A stretch of 64,000 nt of DNA, taken from Mycolicibacterium peregrinum (GTDB lineage Bacteria > Actinomycetota > Actinomycetes > Mycobacteriales > Mycobacteriaceae). Location: NCBI RefSeq assembly GCF_001665625.1, contig NZ_LZSY01000014.1:1-64000 (forward strand), in the 5' to 3' direction. Each line of letters starts with the position of its first letter. Position 1 is the first letter of the stretch. Made by a program: the position numbers and the translations under genes. Below the pieces are notes generated by a model that saw only the letters and a program-made list of their open reading frames with translations, was not told the DNA's origin and did no database searches. Shown here in pieces: positions 25,016 through 33,012 of the stretch.

Positions 25016-25459
25016 CTAGCTACCAAAGATTTCCAGCGGACCCACATACGCACGGTTGGCCTTGATGCGCTCGGTGATACGCCAACGACCATCGCTGTCC
25101 AGCCGCCAGGTGTCGTGGTAGTCGCCCAGCGTGTAGAAGCGGGTCGACGGGTCGCCGGCCGCATTCAGGTGAACGTCGCGGATGTAGGCCTTGCTCGTGG
25201 CGGTGTCGTCGACGACATCGATGATGATGTTTCCCAACAGATGTTGGGTGGGGCCACAATTGTCGAGGAACCCGCGAATCATGTCGACGATCGCGGCAAC
25301 GCCCACCAGGCGTCCGGTGCCGAAATCTCCTTCGACATCGTCGGCCAGGATCGCGGCCATCGCCGCCCAGTCACGGTTGTCCATGGCGCGGGCGAACAGA
25401 TTCAGCGCCCGTTCGATGTCTCGCTCATCGCGCAGCACCCTCAGGGCGACTGAATCCAT
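25016..25459 (-). CDS. SnoaL/NTF2-like protein
   Basis: This 147-residue single-domain cone-fold protein has DIERALNLFARAMDNRDWAAMAAILADDVEGDFG at the N terminus and RFYTLGDYHDTWRLDSDGRWRITERI at the C terminus. The family includes steroid delta-isomerases, dehydratases and polyketide cyclases. The enzymatic role is not fixed by sequence. ATG 25459 has GGAGGG 9 nt upstream. It ends an apparent three-gene operon (unknown oxygenase-like protein, SDR, this). One of four SnoaL-type genes in the island, one of which is frameshifted. Confidence 0.78.
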   Translation of the reverse strand: MDSVALRVLRDERDIERALNLFARAMDNRDWAAMAAILADDVEGDFGTGRLVGVAAIVDMIRGFLDNCGPTQHLLGNIIIDVVDDTATSKAYIRDVHLNAAGDPSTRFYTLGDYHDTWRLDSDGRWRITERIKANRAYVGPLEIFGS

Positions 25460-25479
25460 GCCCACATTCCCTCCACTGC

Positions 25480-26262
25480 TCAGGCGTGCGCGCCGCCGTC
25501 GACGCGAATCTCGGTGCCGGTGATGAACGCACCGTCATCAGAGGCGACCATGGCGATGACCGATGCTACTGCGCCTGGGTCCCCGAGGATTTCGCTTTCG
25601 GTGCCGTGCAACAGCGGGGTCTGCTTGGCCCAGAGGCCCAGGTCGTATCCGTCCGGCATCTTGTCCAGCGTGCTGTTGGCCAGGGCCGTGGAAACCCCAC
25701 CCGGCTGGATGTTGACGGCGCGCAGGCCTTGCTTCGAGTACTCCAGTGCCAGTGAGTGGGTGAAGCTGAGGATCCCGCCCTTACTGGCTGCATACGCCGC
25801 CATGTAGGGGTGCGCGAACGTCGCAGCGGTGGACGTGAAGTTCACGACGACACCCCGTCCCGATTCCAGCAGCGCCGGGAGCGCCTGACGTGTCATCAGG
25901 AAGGTGCCGGTGAGGTTGACCGCCAAGGTGCGGTTCCACTCCTCCAGAGTGGTTTCGTGTGTGTGCGAACAGGTCTGCATCGCAGCCACATTGACCAGAA
26001 CCTCAAGTCCGCCCAACTCGGCCACCGCCGCCGACACCGCGGCGATGACGTCCGCCTCGCGGGAGATGTCGAGGACGGCCGTGGTGAGCCGCTTGACGGT
26101 GCCGGCAGCTTCGGCGGCTGCTGTGGTCGTCGCCAGGCCGTCGGCCGAGATGTCGTAGGCGACGACCGTCGCACCTTCGTCGAGCAGGCGGGCCACCGTG
26201 GCCGCGCCGATACCCGACCCCGCGCCGGTGACGATGACACGACGATCTGAGAAACGGTCCAT
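25480..26262 (-). CDS. Short-chain dehydrogenase/reductase
   Basis: This 260-residue classical SDR has TGAGSGIG at residues 12-19 for NAD(P) binding, VNVAAMQ in place of the usual NNAG, the catalytic serine in NFTSTAATF, and YAASKGG (Tyr, Lys). The acidic residue in AYDIS at the end of strand 2 favours NAD(H). The middle gene of the 27356-25016 operon, 17 bp after the upstream gene. Probably oxidises a hydroxyl on the pathway substrate. Confidence 0.87.
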   Translation of the reverse strand: MDRFSDRRVIVTGAGSGIGAATVARLLDEGATVVAYDISADGLATTTAAAEAAGTVKRLTTAVLDISREADVIAAVSAAVAELGGLEVLVNVAAMQTCSHTHETTLEEWNRTLAVNLTGTFLMTRQALPALLESGRGVVVNFTSTAATFAHPYMAAYAASKGGILSFTHSLALEYSKQGLRAVNIQPGGVSTALANSTLDKMPDGYDLGLWAKQTPLLHGTESEILGDPGAVASVIAMVASDDGAFITGTEIRVDGGAHA

Positions 26263-26279
26263 CAGATGTCCCTTCGAGA

Positions 26280-27356
26280 TCAGGAGAGTTGAAAGGCGGA
26301 GATCGGAGCCTCGTCCGGGTAGCTGCTGGGGCCACCGAGGTCGTAGGCGGCGTTGAGCGCTCCGATGAACGCCGGGTCATGCAACGGCTCGCCGGGTACG
26401 TCGAGCTTGATGCCCTTGACCTTGAGATCGTCGACCATCATCCCGATGGCGCGTTCGGTCGTGATGTCGTCCGAACCGTCCATGTTCTTCTTGAGTTCTT
26501 CGTAGTCGGAGAACACCTCGGCAGACCAGTGGACGAGGAACCTCAGCTCGTCGGTGTGGTGGCGGGCAATGACATCTTCGCCGTTCTTCAGCAGCCACTG
26601 GTCGCGGTCTGCCGGGTCGCCGGTGAACACGGTGTCGAACGCCAGGCCGGCCGGAACCTGTTGCTCCAATGGGCCGTTGGCTTCCCCGCGGTGCACCATC
26701 ATCTCGTTCTGCACGACGACGCCGCGGTTGTTGATCGGCGGCAGTACCCGGGCCGGCGGCTTGAGCGGACCCTCGGGCCAGTAGGTGAAGCCCGAACCTT
26801 CGTCGAGGGAGAACCAGGTGATCACCTGAGCCATCTTGATCAGGTAGTCGGTGAACAGGCCGGACTTGCCCATCACGCTGCACAACCAGGTGGGGGCGTT
26901 CTCGTGGCGCACGCCGCGGAAGCTGGGGGAGTCCAGGTGGCCGGGATCGCGGTTGGCGCACGGTCCGTTGATGTTGAACAGCATCATTTCCGGCTTGGCG
27001 TACTCGGCGTTCCAGTAACCCTTGGCCTCCTCGATGAAGCCGGCGTTGTAGAAGCAGTCGTGCAGCTCGGGGTACAGAACGGCGCCGTAGTTGGCCAGGT
27101 AACCGCGGAACGTCGGGGTGAGGAACAGGTCCAGCGACGGGGTGAAACCCTCGGGGAAGGCGCCGCTCATGGTGGCCATCAACTCGTCGGCCGAGGCGAA
27201 GTGCTGGGCGATGATCAGCTTCCATGGGCCTTGGGTGTGGGCGACGTCGAGCAGTCTGCGCTTCTGGTCTTCGGTGTAGATGTCGGTGAGCTCGCGCGGT
27301 GGGGCGGCGGGACGCAGGATGTCGGACAGCTCAAGGCGCCGTTCGTCGGTCAGCAT
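26280..27356 (-). CDS. Unrecognised 358-residue protein, possible Fe(II) oxygenase-like
   Basis: I do not recognise a characterised family. The protein is soluble, rich in aromatic and acidic residues, and contains RDPGHLDSPSFRGVRH near residues 137-152 and MMVHRGEANGP near residue 219. A His-x-Asp followed about 80 residues later by a His-Arg would fit the metal site of 2-oxoglutarate/Fe(II) or phytanoyl-CoA-type dioxygenases, but this is only a pattern match. The start has TTTAGGAGA 6 nt upstream. It leads the operon with an SDR and a SnoaL protein, so a catabolic oxidation role is reasonable. A large nested palindrome lies just upstream. Confidence 0.6.
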   Translation of the reverse strand: MLTDERRLELSDILRPAAPPRELTDIYTEDQKRRLLDVAHTQGPWKLIIAQHFASADELMATMSGAFPEGFTPSLDLFLTPTFRGYLANYGAVLYPELHDCFYNAGFIEEAKGYWNAEYAKPEMMLFNINGPCANRDPGHLDSPSFRGVRHENAPTWLCSVMGKSGLFTDYLIKMAQVITWFSLDEGSGFTYWPEGPLKPPARVLPPINNRGVVVQNEMMVHRGEANGPLEQQVPAGLAFDTVFTGDPADRDQWLLKNGEDVIARHHTDELRFLVHWSAEVFSDYEELKKNMDGSDDITTERAIGMMVDDLKVKGIKLDVPGEPLHDPAFIGALNAAYDLGGPSSYPDEAPISAFQLS

Positions 27357-27375
27357 TCTTGTCTCCTAAAGGCTT

Positions 27376-27440
27376 TCAGCGGTCTCGCTCGTTCGAGTCT
27401 GGAGGCACTGCGAAATTTCGAACGTGGAGGTGACCGCTGA
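27376..27440. promoter_or_regulatory. Nested inverted repeats upstream of the 358-residue gene operon
   Basis: TCAGCGGTC (27376-27384) is inverted perfectly at 27432-27440. Inside it CGTTCGA (27390-27396) is inverted at 27418-27424. The two pairs share one centre within about 1 bp. This lies between the operon start (27356) and the end of a TetR gene (27488) and is the best operator candidate for that regulator. Confidence 0.55.
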
Positions 27441-27487
27441 TCGGGACACGAATTCAAGACGCCACCAGGTACGTAGCGGTCGTTTGC

Positions 27488-28087
27488 TCAGCTGCGCGCA
27501 GGTGCCGTTGCGCGGCAGACCAGTGCCACGAGGGAGTCGATCTCCTCGTGTGTTAGCGCTCGCCCTTCGAAGAGAGAGACGGACACGGCCGGCGCCAGCA
27601 TCATCTGGAGCACAACGGCGGGGTCCACATCAGGGTTCACTTCGCCGCGGCCGATGGCGCGTCCGATCATCGTGAACCAGTGTGGGAGGTCATTTCGGTA
27701 CCAACCCATCATCGTGTCGTTCAATGACGGGTATCGATCCGAGATCATCGTGGCCATGATCCCGCGCTCGACGGGATCGGCTGCGAGCGAGGCGAGTTGG
27801 GTGATAAGAGCGCGAACGTCGCTCTCCCACGCGCCGGTGTCCGGGGTATCCGTGCGGTGACGGGCGTGGAATGCGAGGGCATCGTTCAACAGCTCTGTGC
27901 AGGAGGGCCACCACCGGTATACGGTGCCGCGGTTCACCCCTGAGCGTTCGGCAACCTCGGCGATCGGCAGCTCGACCTTCCCCTCGGTCAACAGTTCCAG
28001 GCAAGCGCGCAGCACAGATTCACGGACCCGCTCGCTGCGTCCTCCAGGCCGGACGCGTGGTTTCGCTACTGGATCCTGGACGCCCAT
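27488..28087 (-). CDS. TetR family regulator
   Basis: This 199-residue protein has the TetR HTH at about residues 20-65: RVRESVLRACLELLTEG then IAEVAERSGVNRGTVYRWWPS. The C-terminal domain (TetR_C-like, RGIMATMISDRYPSLNDTMMGWY) is not informative about the ligand. It lies upstream of, and in the same direction as, the 27356-25016 operon and is divergent from an LLM oxidoreductase gene with 143 bp between starts. It could control either. Confidence 0.83.
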   Translation of the reverse strand: MGVQDPVAKPRVRPGGRSERVRESVLRACLELLTEGKVELPIAEVAERSGVNRGTVYRWWPSCTELLNDALAFHARHRTDTPDTGAWESDVRALITQLASLAADPVERGIMATMISDRYPSLNDTMMGWYRNDLPHWFTMIGRAIGRGEVNPDVDPAVVLQMMLAPAVSVSLFEGRALTHEEIDSLVALVCRATAPARS

Positions 28088-28230
28088 GACACCGGTCTAC
28101 TACGGCAGGTCGGTCGAGAATCATCGCCTCCCACTGAGCGGTCCAACTAGAGGGCCTTAACGCGACATTCTGTTCAAATAACCCCGTCGGTGGGTCGCCG
28201 GAACCCCCTCGGAAAGGGACGTACTCCCAA

Positions 28231-29133
28231 ATGCACATCAGCATGGGTCTTCCGACCCTCTTCCCTCACGGGCGTGAGACCGAGCTTGCGTGGTATCGCA
28301 AGATCGACGAAGGGCCGTGGGACGGACTTGTCACCTACGAACGGGTGCTCTATCCGAACAGCTGGTCGGTCGTCCCGCAGCTCGCCGCCGCGGCAGCGAT
28401 GACCGAGCGCGTGCGGCTCTGGACGGACGTCGTTGCGCTCCCGATGCGGGACCCGGTCCTGTTCGCGAAGGACCTGGCGACCATCGATGTCCTGTCTGGT
28501 GGGCGCCTGACGCTCGGGGTCGGTATCGGGGCCTGGGACGAGGACTACGTCGCAGTCGGCAGCGCGCTCGACCGGAAGCGTCAACGTATGGACGAGGCCG
28601 TAGCGGCGATGCGCAGGGTGTGGGCCCAAGAACCTCCCGTCGAAGGACATCTTCCCGTGGGTCCCGCGCCCGTCCAGGTTGGAGGCATCCCGCTCGTCGC
28701 CGGAGTGATCGGTCCCAAGGCGCTCGCCCGAGCCGCGCAGTGGGCTTACGGGGTGAGCGACCCGGCGCATTCACTTCACTTCGATGCCGAAGCGTTGGCT
28801 GTGCAGCGTGAACGCGTCATGGAGGCTTGGCGGGCGGCGGGAAGGACGGAACGGCCGCACTTCTCCGCGCCGGTGTGGTTCGCGCTCGGTCCGGACCCGG
28901 AGAACCAGCTCGGGGAGCATGTCCAAGATTTCTGGAACCAGGATGTCGACCTCACGGGAGCTGAGTCCTCTTTCCTCACTGCCCCGACCGCGGGGACGTT
29001 GAATTGCGGAGCAGCCGGGCTCCTCGCCGCCGTGAACGGCGCGCGCGAAGCGGGTCTCGATGAGCTGCGGCTCGTCCCGACGACCGCCGACCTCGACGAG
29101 ATCGATCGAGCGCGTGAGGTACTCGGGATCTAG
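28231..29133 (+). CDS. LLM-class F420-dependent oxidoreductase
   Basis: This 300-residue luciferase-like TIM barrel has MHISMGLPTLFP at the N terminus, AAAAAMTERVRLWTDVVALPMRDPVLFAKDLATIDVLSGGRL and GVGIGAWDEDYVA, the typical LLM ladder. In mycobacteria such proteins generally use cofactor F420, some use FMN. Catalytic specificity cannot be read. The stop codon region overlaps the 3' end of a frameshifted SnoaL gene on the other strand (CTAG shared). The upstream gap carries GGAAAGGGA as a distant ribosome binding site. Confidence 0.82.
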   Translation: MHISMGLPTLFPHGRETELAWYRKIDEGPWDGLVTYERVLYPNSWSVVPQLAAAAAMTERVRLWTDVVALPMRDPVLFAKDLATIDVLSGGRLTLGVGIGAWDEDYVAVGSALDRKRQRMDEAVAAMRRVWAQEPPVEGHLPVGPAPVQVGGIPLVAGVIGPKALARAAQWAYGVSDPAHSLHFDAEALAVQRERVMEAWRAAGRTERPHFSAPVWFALGPDPENQLGEHVQDFWNQDVDLTGAESSFLTAPTAGTLNCGAAGLLAAVNGAREAGLDELRLVPTTADLDEIDRAREVLGI

Positions 29134-29520
29134 TCTGCCGCTGCCGGCTTGATGTCCGCGGCGGTGAAGTAGGACCTGACCGAGGTGATCTTGCCGTCGG
29201 CGTAAGGTCATGGTGTCGATCGGCTCGAGGTGCAACGGGCCGTCGCCGGCATCGAAGGCGATCCTGAACTGGAACGCGGCCTCGTGCCCGCAGACGCGCA
29301 GCGACTGAAGCGTGGTCGTCCGTTCGAGGGCGCCCAGAGCCGAAAAGAACTCTCGGATCTCGGTCGATCCCACGCGGGGTGTTGTGCCCACCGGATCTTC
29401 GACGCTGGCTCCGTCGGCGAAGAGCTCGAGGATCTGATCGGCGCTGCCCGTTGCTATCAGGTGCAGGTACCGGTGCACCGTCTCGGTGATGGTTGCGGTC
29501 AGGTCAGGGGTTTCGGTCAT
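29130..29520 (-). pseudogene. SnoaL/ketosteroid-isomerase-like gene with a frameshift
   Basis: The N-terminal 85 residues (TETPDLTATITETVHRYLHL, VEDPVGTTPRVG, FQFRIAFDAGDGPLHLEPID, TM) follow the steroid isomerase-like SnoaL pattern. The frame then changes. Removing one base at about 29204-29205 restores YADGKITSVRSYFTAADIKP and a stop at 29130, which is the expected C-terminal strand. In the unshifted frame the gene runs on through the neighbouring LLM gene with non-family sequence. So this is either a genuine single-base insertion that inactivates the gene or a sequencing error. It is convergent with the LLM gene and downstream of an IclR gene. Confidence 0.8.
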
Positions 29521-29529
29521 GGGTGAACG

Positions 29530-30456
29530 TTAGGAGCGGATGACGGGTACCGGAGACTCATGTTCCGTTGAGCGGCACAATGTCTCGACCTCGCGGGCGA
29601 ACTCGACCACGCCGGCGCCGACCGCTTCGAGCTCCTGGCGGCTGAGCGTCCGGTACGGCTGCGCCGAGACGGTCATGACGACCGTGTCGGTGGCGTCGAA
29701 GATCGGAGCTGAGATGGTTGCAAGAGGTGTCGCATCCGGTTCGTCAGTCGGTAGCTGATCGACCACGGTCAGATCGGCCACGGCGGCGGCCAGACGCGTG
29801 GACAACGGCCCGGGCGATGAGCCGCTGTCGAGTGCCTTCAGGGCCGTGAACACTTGCAGGAGCGGATCGCTGAGACGCTCGATGCCGTAGCCCCGGACTC
29901 GAATCTCTTCTAGCACCTGACTGATTCGCCGGCGAAAGGCCGGGTTGACCGAGCCTGCTGCAGCGATCCAGTCCGCGCGTGCGGACGCCGGTGCCCAGGC
30001 GACGAATTCGCGGCCGAAGGGGGCGACGAAGGGAAGCCGCACACCGGCGGGCACGGGTATGCGGGTGCCGGGCGCAGCCGCGGACTCGACGACGACGATG
30101 GTGCGGTCGTCGAGTGCGGAGATGCACATCGGCATGCCGAGCGAGACGCACAGGCGCTGAAGTGGCTCACGCAGTGAACGGGACGCCAAGTTGTCGGGTC
30201 CGCCGAGTCCCGACAGCGTGGGCCCCAAGGAGAACCTCCCGCTCAGTGGGTCACGCGAGACCCACTGACGAGCGCACAACGTGTGCATGATCGCGTGGCC
30301 GGTCGACCGGCTCACGTCCAGCTCACGGCATATTTCGGCCAACGTGAGCGGGTCGGCGGGTCGCTGCAGCAGCAACTCGACGATGTCCACGACCCGGGTG
30401 GTCGGGGGTGACAGGTCTTGACCCGTGGGCGCAGACGGGCCTAACTTTCCGTTCAT
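29530..30456 (-). CDS. IclR family regulator
   Basis: This 308-residue protein has an N-terminal winged helix (TRVVDIVELLLQRPADPLTLAEICRELDVSRSTGHAIMHTL, about residues 20-60). A GAF-like IclR effector domain contains ESAAAPGTRIPVPAGVRLPF. ATG 30456 is preferred over 30471 and 30489 because those codons lie inside an AT-rich palindrome that looks like the operator. Divergent from the sulfotransferase-sulfatase-SDR-ADH operon, which it probably controls together with itself. The ligand is unknown. Confidence 0.83.
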   Translation of the reverse strand: MNGKLGPSAPTGQDLSPPTTRVVDIVELLLQRPADPLTLAEICRELDVSRSTGHAIMHTLCARQWVSRDPLSGRFSLGPTLSGLGGPDNLASRSLREPLQRLCVSLGMPMCISALDDRTIVVVESAAAPGTRIPVPAGVRLPFVAPFGREFVAWAPASARADWIAAAGSVNPAFRRRISQVLEEIRVRGYGIERLSDPLLQVFTALKALDSGSSPGPLSTRLAAAVADLTVVDQLPTDEPDATPLATISAPIFDATDTVVMTVSAQPYRTLSRQELEAVGAGVVEFAREVETLCRSTEHESPVPVIRS

Positions 30457-30482
30457 ATATTCGGAAAGCATATATCGAATAT
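30457..30482. promoter_or_regulatory. AT-rich inverted repeat, candidate IclR operator
   Basis: ATATTCG (30457-30463) is inverted as CGAATAT at 30476-30482. The surrounding 35 bp is strikingly AT-rich against GC-rich flanks. It lies between the divergent IclR and sulfotransferase starts, so it should also include promoter elements. Confidence 0.6.
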
Positions 30483-30514
30483 TCGACATCGATCAACATG
30501 GAGGCGTATCGGCC

Positions 30515-31765
30515 ATGCTGGAAACCACAGTCGACGATCTGGTCTCGCCGCGTCTGACGGCAACGCAGCAAGCAGTTCTGGAGCAGGTCGTCGATCTATC
30601 CGTTGACCTTTCCCCCGGCGCCTTGATCGATGAGGCGATCGAGCGGGCGGGCGTCAGCGACTTCGGGTCCGATGACTTCCGGCCCCGCCTCGACATGTAT
30701 GCGGCGGCGATCGACGCAGACGGAGGAAACACGAACCTCAATCGAATCAACCTGCGGCAAAGAATTATTCGCTTGCTGACTCAGCGCCTGCTGCTGACAG
30801 ATCTGCTGCGCCGGCATCCCGAGATCCACGACATCGAGATCGAGCGTCCCATCATCGTTGTGGGGCTTCCTCGTTCGGGGACGACTCACCTGGTCAATCT
30901 CATCGCCGCGGACCACCGCCGGCGAGCGCTGCCCTACTGGGAGTCTCAGGAACCTTTCCCGCTGAGGGGGGAAGGGCCCGGCGTCGACGGGACGGATCCC
31001 CGATTTGCCCGCTGCGCCGCGGAACACGAAGGGGCGCAGGTCATGGTCCCCCTGCTCCAGGCGATGCACGACAGGTTTCCCGCGGCCATCGAAGAAGAAG
31101 TCGAGCTGTTGGACCTGGACTTCGCCAGCTACGTCCTGGAGTGGCACGCGCGGGTCCCCTCGTGGCGGGACTTCTATTACGGCTTGGATCAGAACGAGCA
31201 TTACGCGTACCTGCGCACAATCCTCAAGGCACTGACCTTCCTGCGTGGACCACGCACCTGGGTGCTGAAGTCGCCACAACACTGTGAGCAGTTGGGCCCG
31301 TTGATCAACACCTTTTCCGATGCCACGGTGGCCTTCACCCACCGAGATCCCGTCGCGGTCATCCAGTCGGCGGTGACCATGCTGGCCTACGGCGATCGCA
31401 TCCGCCGCCACGACGTGGATCCAGAGTCTCTGGTCGACTACTGGACCGACCGGGTCGAGACGCTGCTGCGCGCCTGTGTGCGCGACCGCGACCTCATCCC
31501 CGCGAACCAGAGCCTCGACATCGCCTTCCACGACCTCAACGGAAAGGAGCTGACCATCCTCGAAAAACTCTATGGACACAACGGCACCGACATGACCGGT
31601 GAGGCCAAGGCGGCATTCGGCGCGTATCTCGCCGGCAATCCGCGCGGAAAGCATGGCCGAATGCGCTACGAACTCGAACGCCACTTCAGCCGCTCACCCG
31701 AGGACATCCGTTCCCGATTCGACTTCTACTTCGAGCGTTTCGACGTCAGGAAGGAACAACGATGA
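30515..31765 (+). CDS. Sulfotransferase family protein
   Basis: This 416-residue PAPS-dependent sulfotransferase-like protein has the 5'-phosphosulfate loop PRSGTTHLVNLI starting at Pro119. The 3'-phosphate motif is FTHRDPVAVIQS, with THRDP preceding the serine. An N-terminal helical region of about 110 residues precedes the catalytic domain, as in the large actinobacterial Sulfotransfer_3 group. It probably sulfates a hydroxyl of a lipid or steroid-like acceptor in the cytoplasm. ATG 30515 has GGAG 10-11 nt upstream. Its stop overlaps the ATG of a sulfatase-like gene, which is an intriguing pairing. Confidence 0.83.
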   Translation: MLETTVDDLVSPRLTATQQAVLEQVVDLSVDLSPGALIDEAIERAGVSDFGSDDFRPRLDMYAAAIDADGGNTNLNRINLRQRIIRLLTQRLLLTDLLRRHPEIHDIEIERPIIVVGLPRSGTTHLVNLIAADHRRRALPYWESQEPFPLRGEGPGVDGTDPRFARCAAEHEGAQVMVPLLQAMHDRFPAAIEEEVELLDLDFASYVLEWHARVPSWRDFYYGLDQNEHYAYLRTILKALTFLRGPRTWVLKSPQHCEQLGPLINTFSDATVAFTHRDPVAVIQSAVTMLAYGDRIRRHDVDPESLVDYWTDRVETLLRACVRDRDLIPANQSLDIAFHDLNGKELTILEKLYGHNGTDMTGEAKAAFGAYLAGNPRGKHGRMRYELERHFSRSPEDIRSRFDFYFERFDVRKEQR

Positions 31766-33012
31766 GCGATTTCGAGCCGATCTACCGCAGCCGCCCAGGG
31801 GCCGACTCGATTGTCGGTGCGAATGCTCCTGCAGCCCAGGAGGTTGTCCCCGGCATCTGGTGGTCTCCGGGACTGTCGAACTCCTTCCTCATCCCGACCA
31901 GTGAGGGCCGGATCGTCGTCAACACCGGCATGGGCTTCGAAGCGCAAGTGCACCGGTCGAATTACGACGCGGTCGATTCGACGCCGATCCGCTACGTCGT
32001 CCTGACCCAGGGGCACGTGGACCACGTGGGCGGAATCGACGTACTGAGCGACCCAGGCACGGATGTCATCGCGCATGCCGACTGGGTGACGTGGCGACGA
32101 GACAACGAACTGCTGGCACCCTTCCGGGCCGCGAACTCGTCGTTCGCGTGGGTCGAGAAGGTGATGTCTGCCATTGCCTACTCGACGGAGCGCTTCGGCG
32201 GTCCACCGCCTCCTCAAGGCGTGCCCACCCCGACGATCACCGTCGAGGACCGACTCGAGTTGACGCTGGGCGATCGGCGCCTGGAACTGCTCGCCACTCC
32301 CGGCGGAGAGACAACGGACAGCCTGGTGGTTTGGCTGCCCGACGAAAAGGTGTGCCTGTGTGGCAACGTCTTCGGGGCGCTCTTCGGTCATATTCCGAAC
32401 CTGGTGACCTTGCGCGGCGACCGCTATCGCGACGCGCTGACGGTCATCGATTCGATCGAGCGTGTCCGGGCACTCGGAGCCGAGGTTCTGCTGACCGGTC
32501 ACTTCGGCCCCATCACAGGCCGGGAACGGATCGACTGGGAATTGGGCAGGCTTCGTGACGCTGTGGCCTTCATCCACGACGAGACCGTGGCCGGCATGAA
32601 CCAGGGCAAGGACGTCCGCACCCTGATGCGCGAAGTGCAGTTGCCGCCCGAGCTCGAAGTCGGACAGGGCTACGGCAAGGTGAGCTGGAACGTCCGCGCA
32701 ATCTGGGAGAACTACGCCGGCTGGTTCCACCACCAATCCACCGCCGAGCTCTATCCCGATGCCGTGGAACCGGTGTCAGCACATCTGGTGGAACTCGCCG
32801 GCGCCGACGCGCTGGCTGACCGGGCCAGGGCGCTGCTGGAGGACGGTGACCCGGTCAACTCGATACGGCTCGCCGAGATGGTCACCGCGGTGCAGGACGA
32901 CCACGCCGGGGCAATCGGCGTTCTGCGCGGCGCACACGAACTCCTGCTCGAAGAGAGCACCAACTTCTGGGAATCCGCCTGGTTGCGAGAAAGGATCAAG
33001 GAGCTGTCATGA
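31762..33012 (+). CDS. Metallo-beta-lactamase-fold, alkylsulfatase-like hydrolase
   Basis: This 416-residue protein has an MBL domain followed by an alkylsulfatase-type dimerisation domain (YAGWFHHQSTAELYP, then a helical repeat region with ALADRARALLEDGDPVNSIRLAEMV). The metal motif reads TQGHVDHVGG, with His85, Asp87 and His88, but Gln83 replaces the first histidine of HxHxDH. The TPGGETTDS and TGHFGPITG segments correspond to later SdsA1-type ligands. It may hydrolyse sulfate esters or have altered metal use because of the substitution. The start overlaps the sulfotransferase stop (ATGA), and an AGGAAGGAA precedes it. Confidence 0.78.
   Translation: MSDFEPIYRSRPGADSIVGANAPAAQEVVPGIWWSPGLSNSFLIPTSEGRIVVNTGMGFEAQVHRSNYDAVDSTPIRYVVLTQGHVDHVGGIDVLSDPGTDVIAHADWVTWRRDNELLAPFRAANSSFAWVEKVMSAIAYSTERFGGPPPPQGVPTPTITVEDRLELTLGDRRLELLATPGGETTDSLVVWLPDEKVCLCGNVFGALFGHIPNLVTLRGDRYRDALTVIDSIERVRALGAEVLLTGHFGPITGRERIDWELGRLRDAVAFIHDETVAGMNQGKDVRTLMREVQLPPELEVGQGYGKVSWNVRAIWENYAGWFHHQSTAELYPDAVEPVSAHLVELAGADALADRARALLEDGDPVNSIRLAEMVTAVQDDHAGAIGVLRGAHELLLEESTNFWESAWLRERIKELS

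Noticed and set aside
28771..29129. Read-through C terminus of the SnoaL protein across the LLM gene
   Set aside because: The sequence after the frameshift is not family-like and is antisense to a well-supported oxidoreductase.
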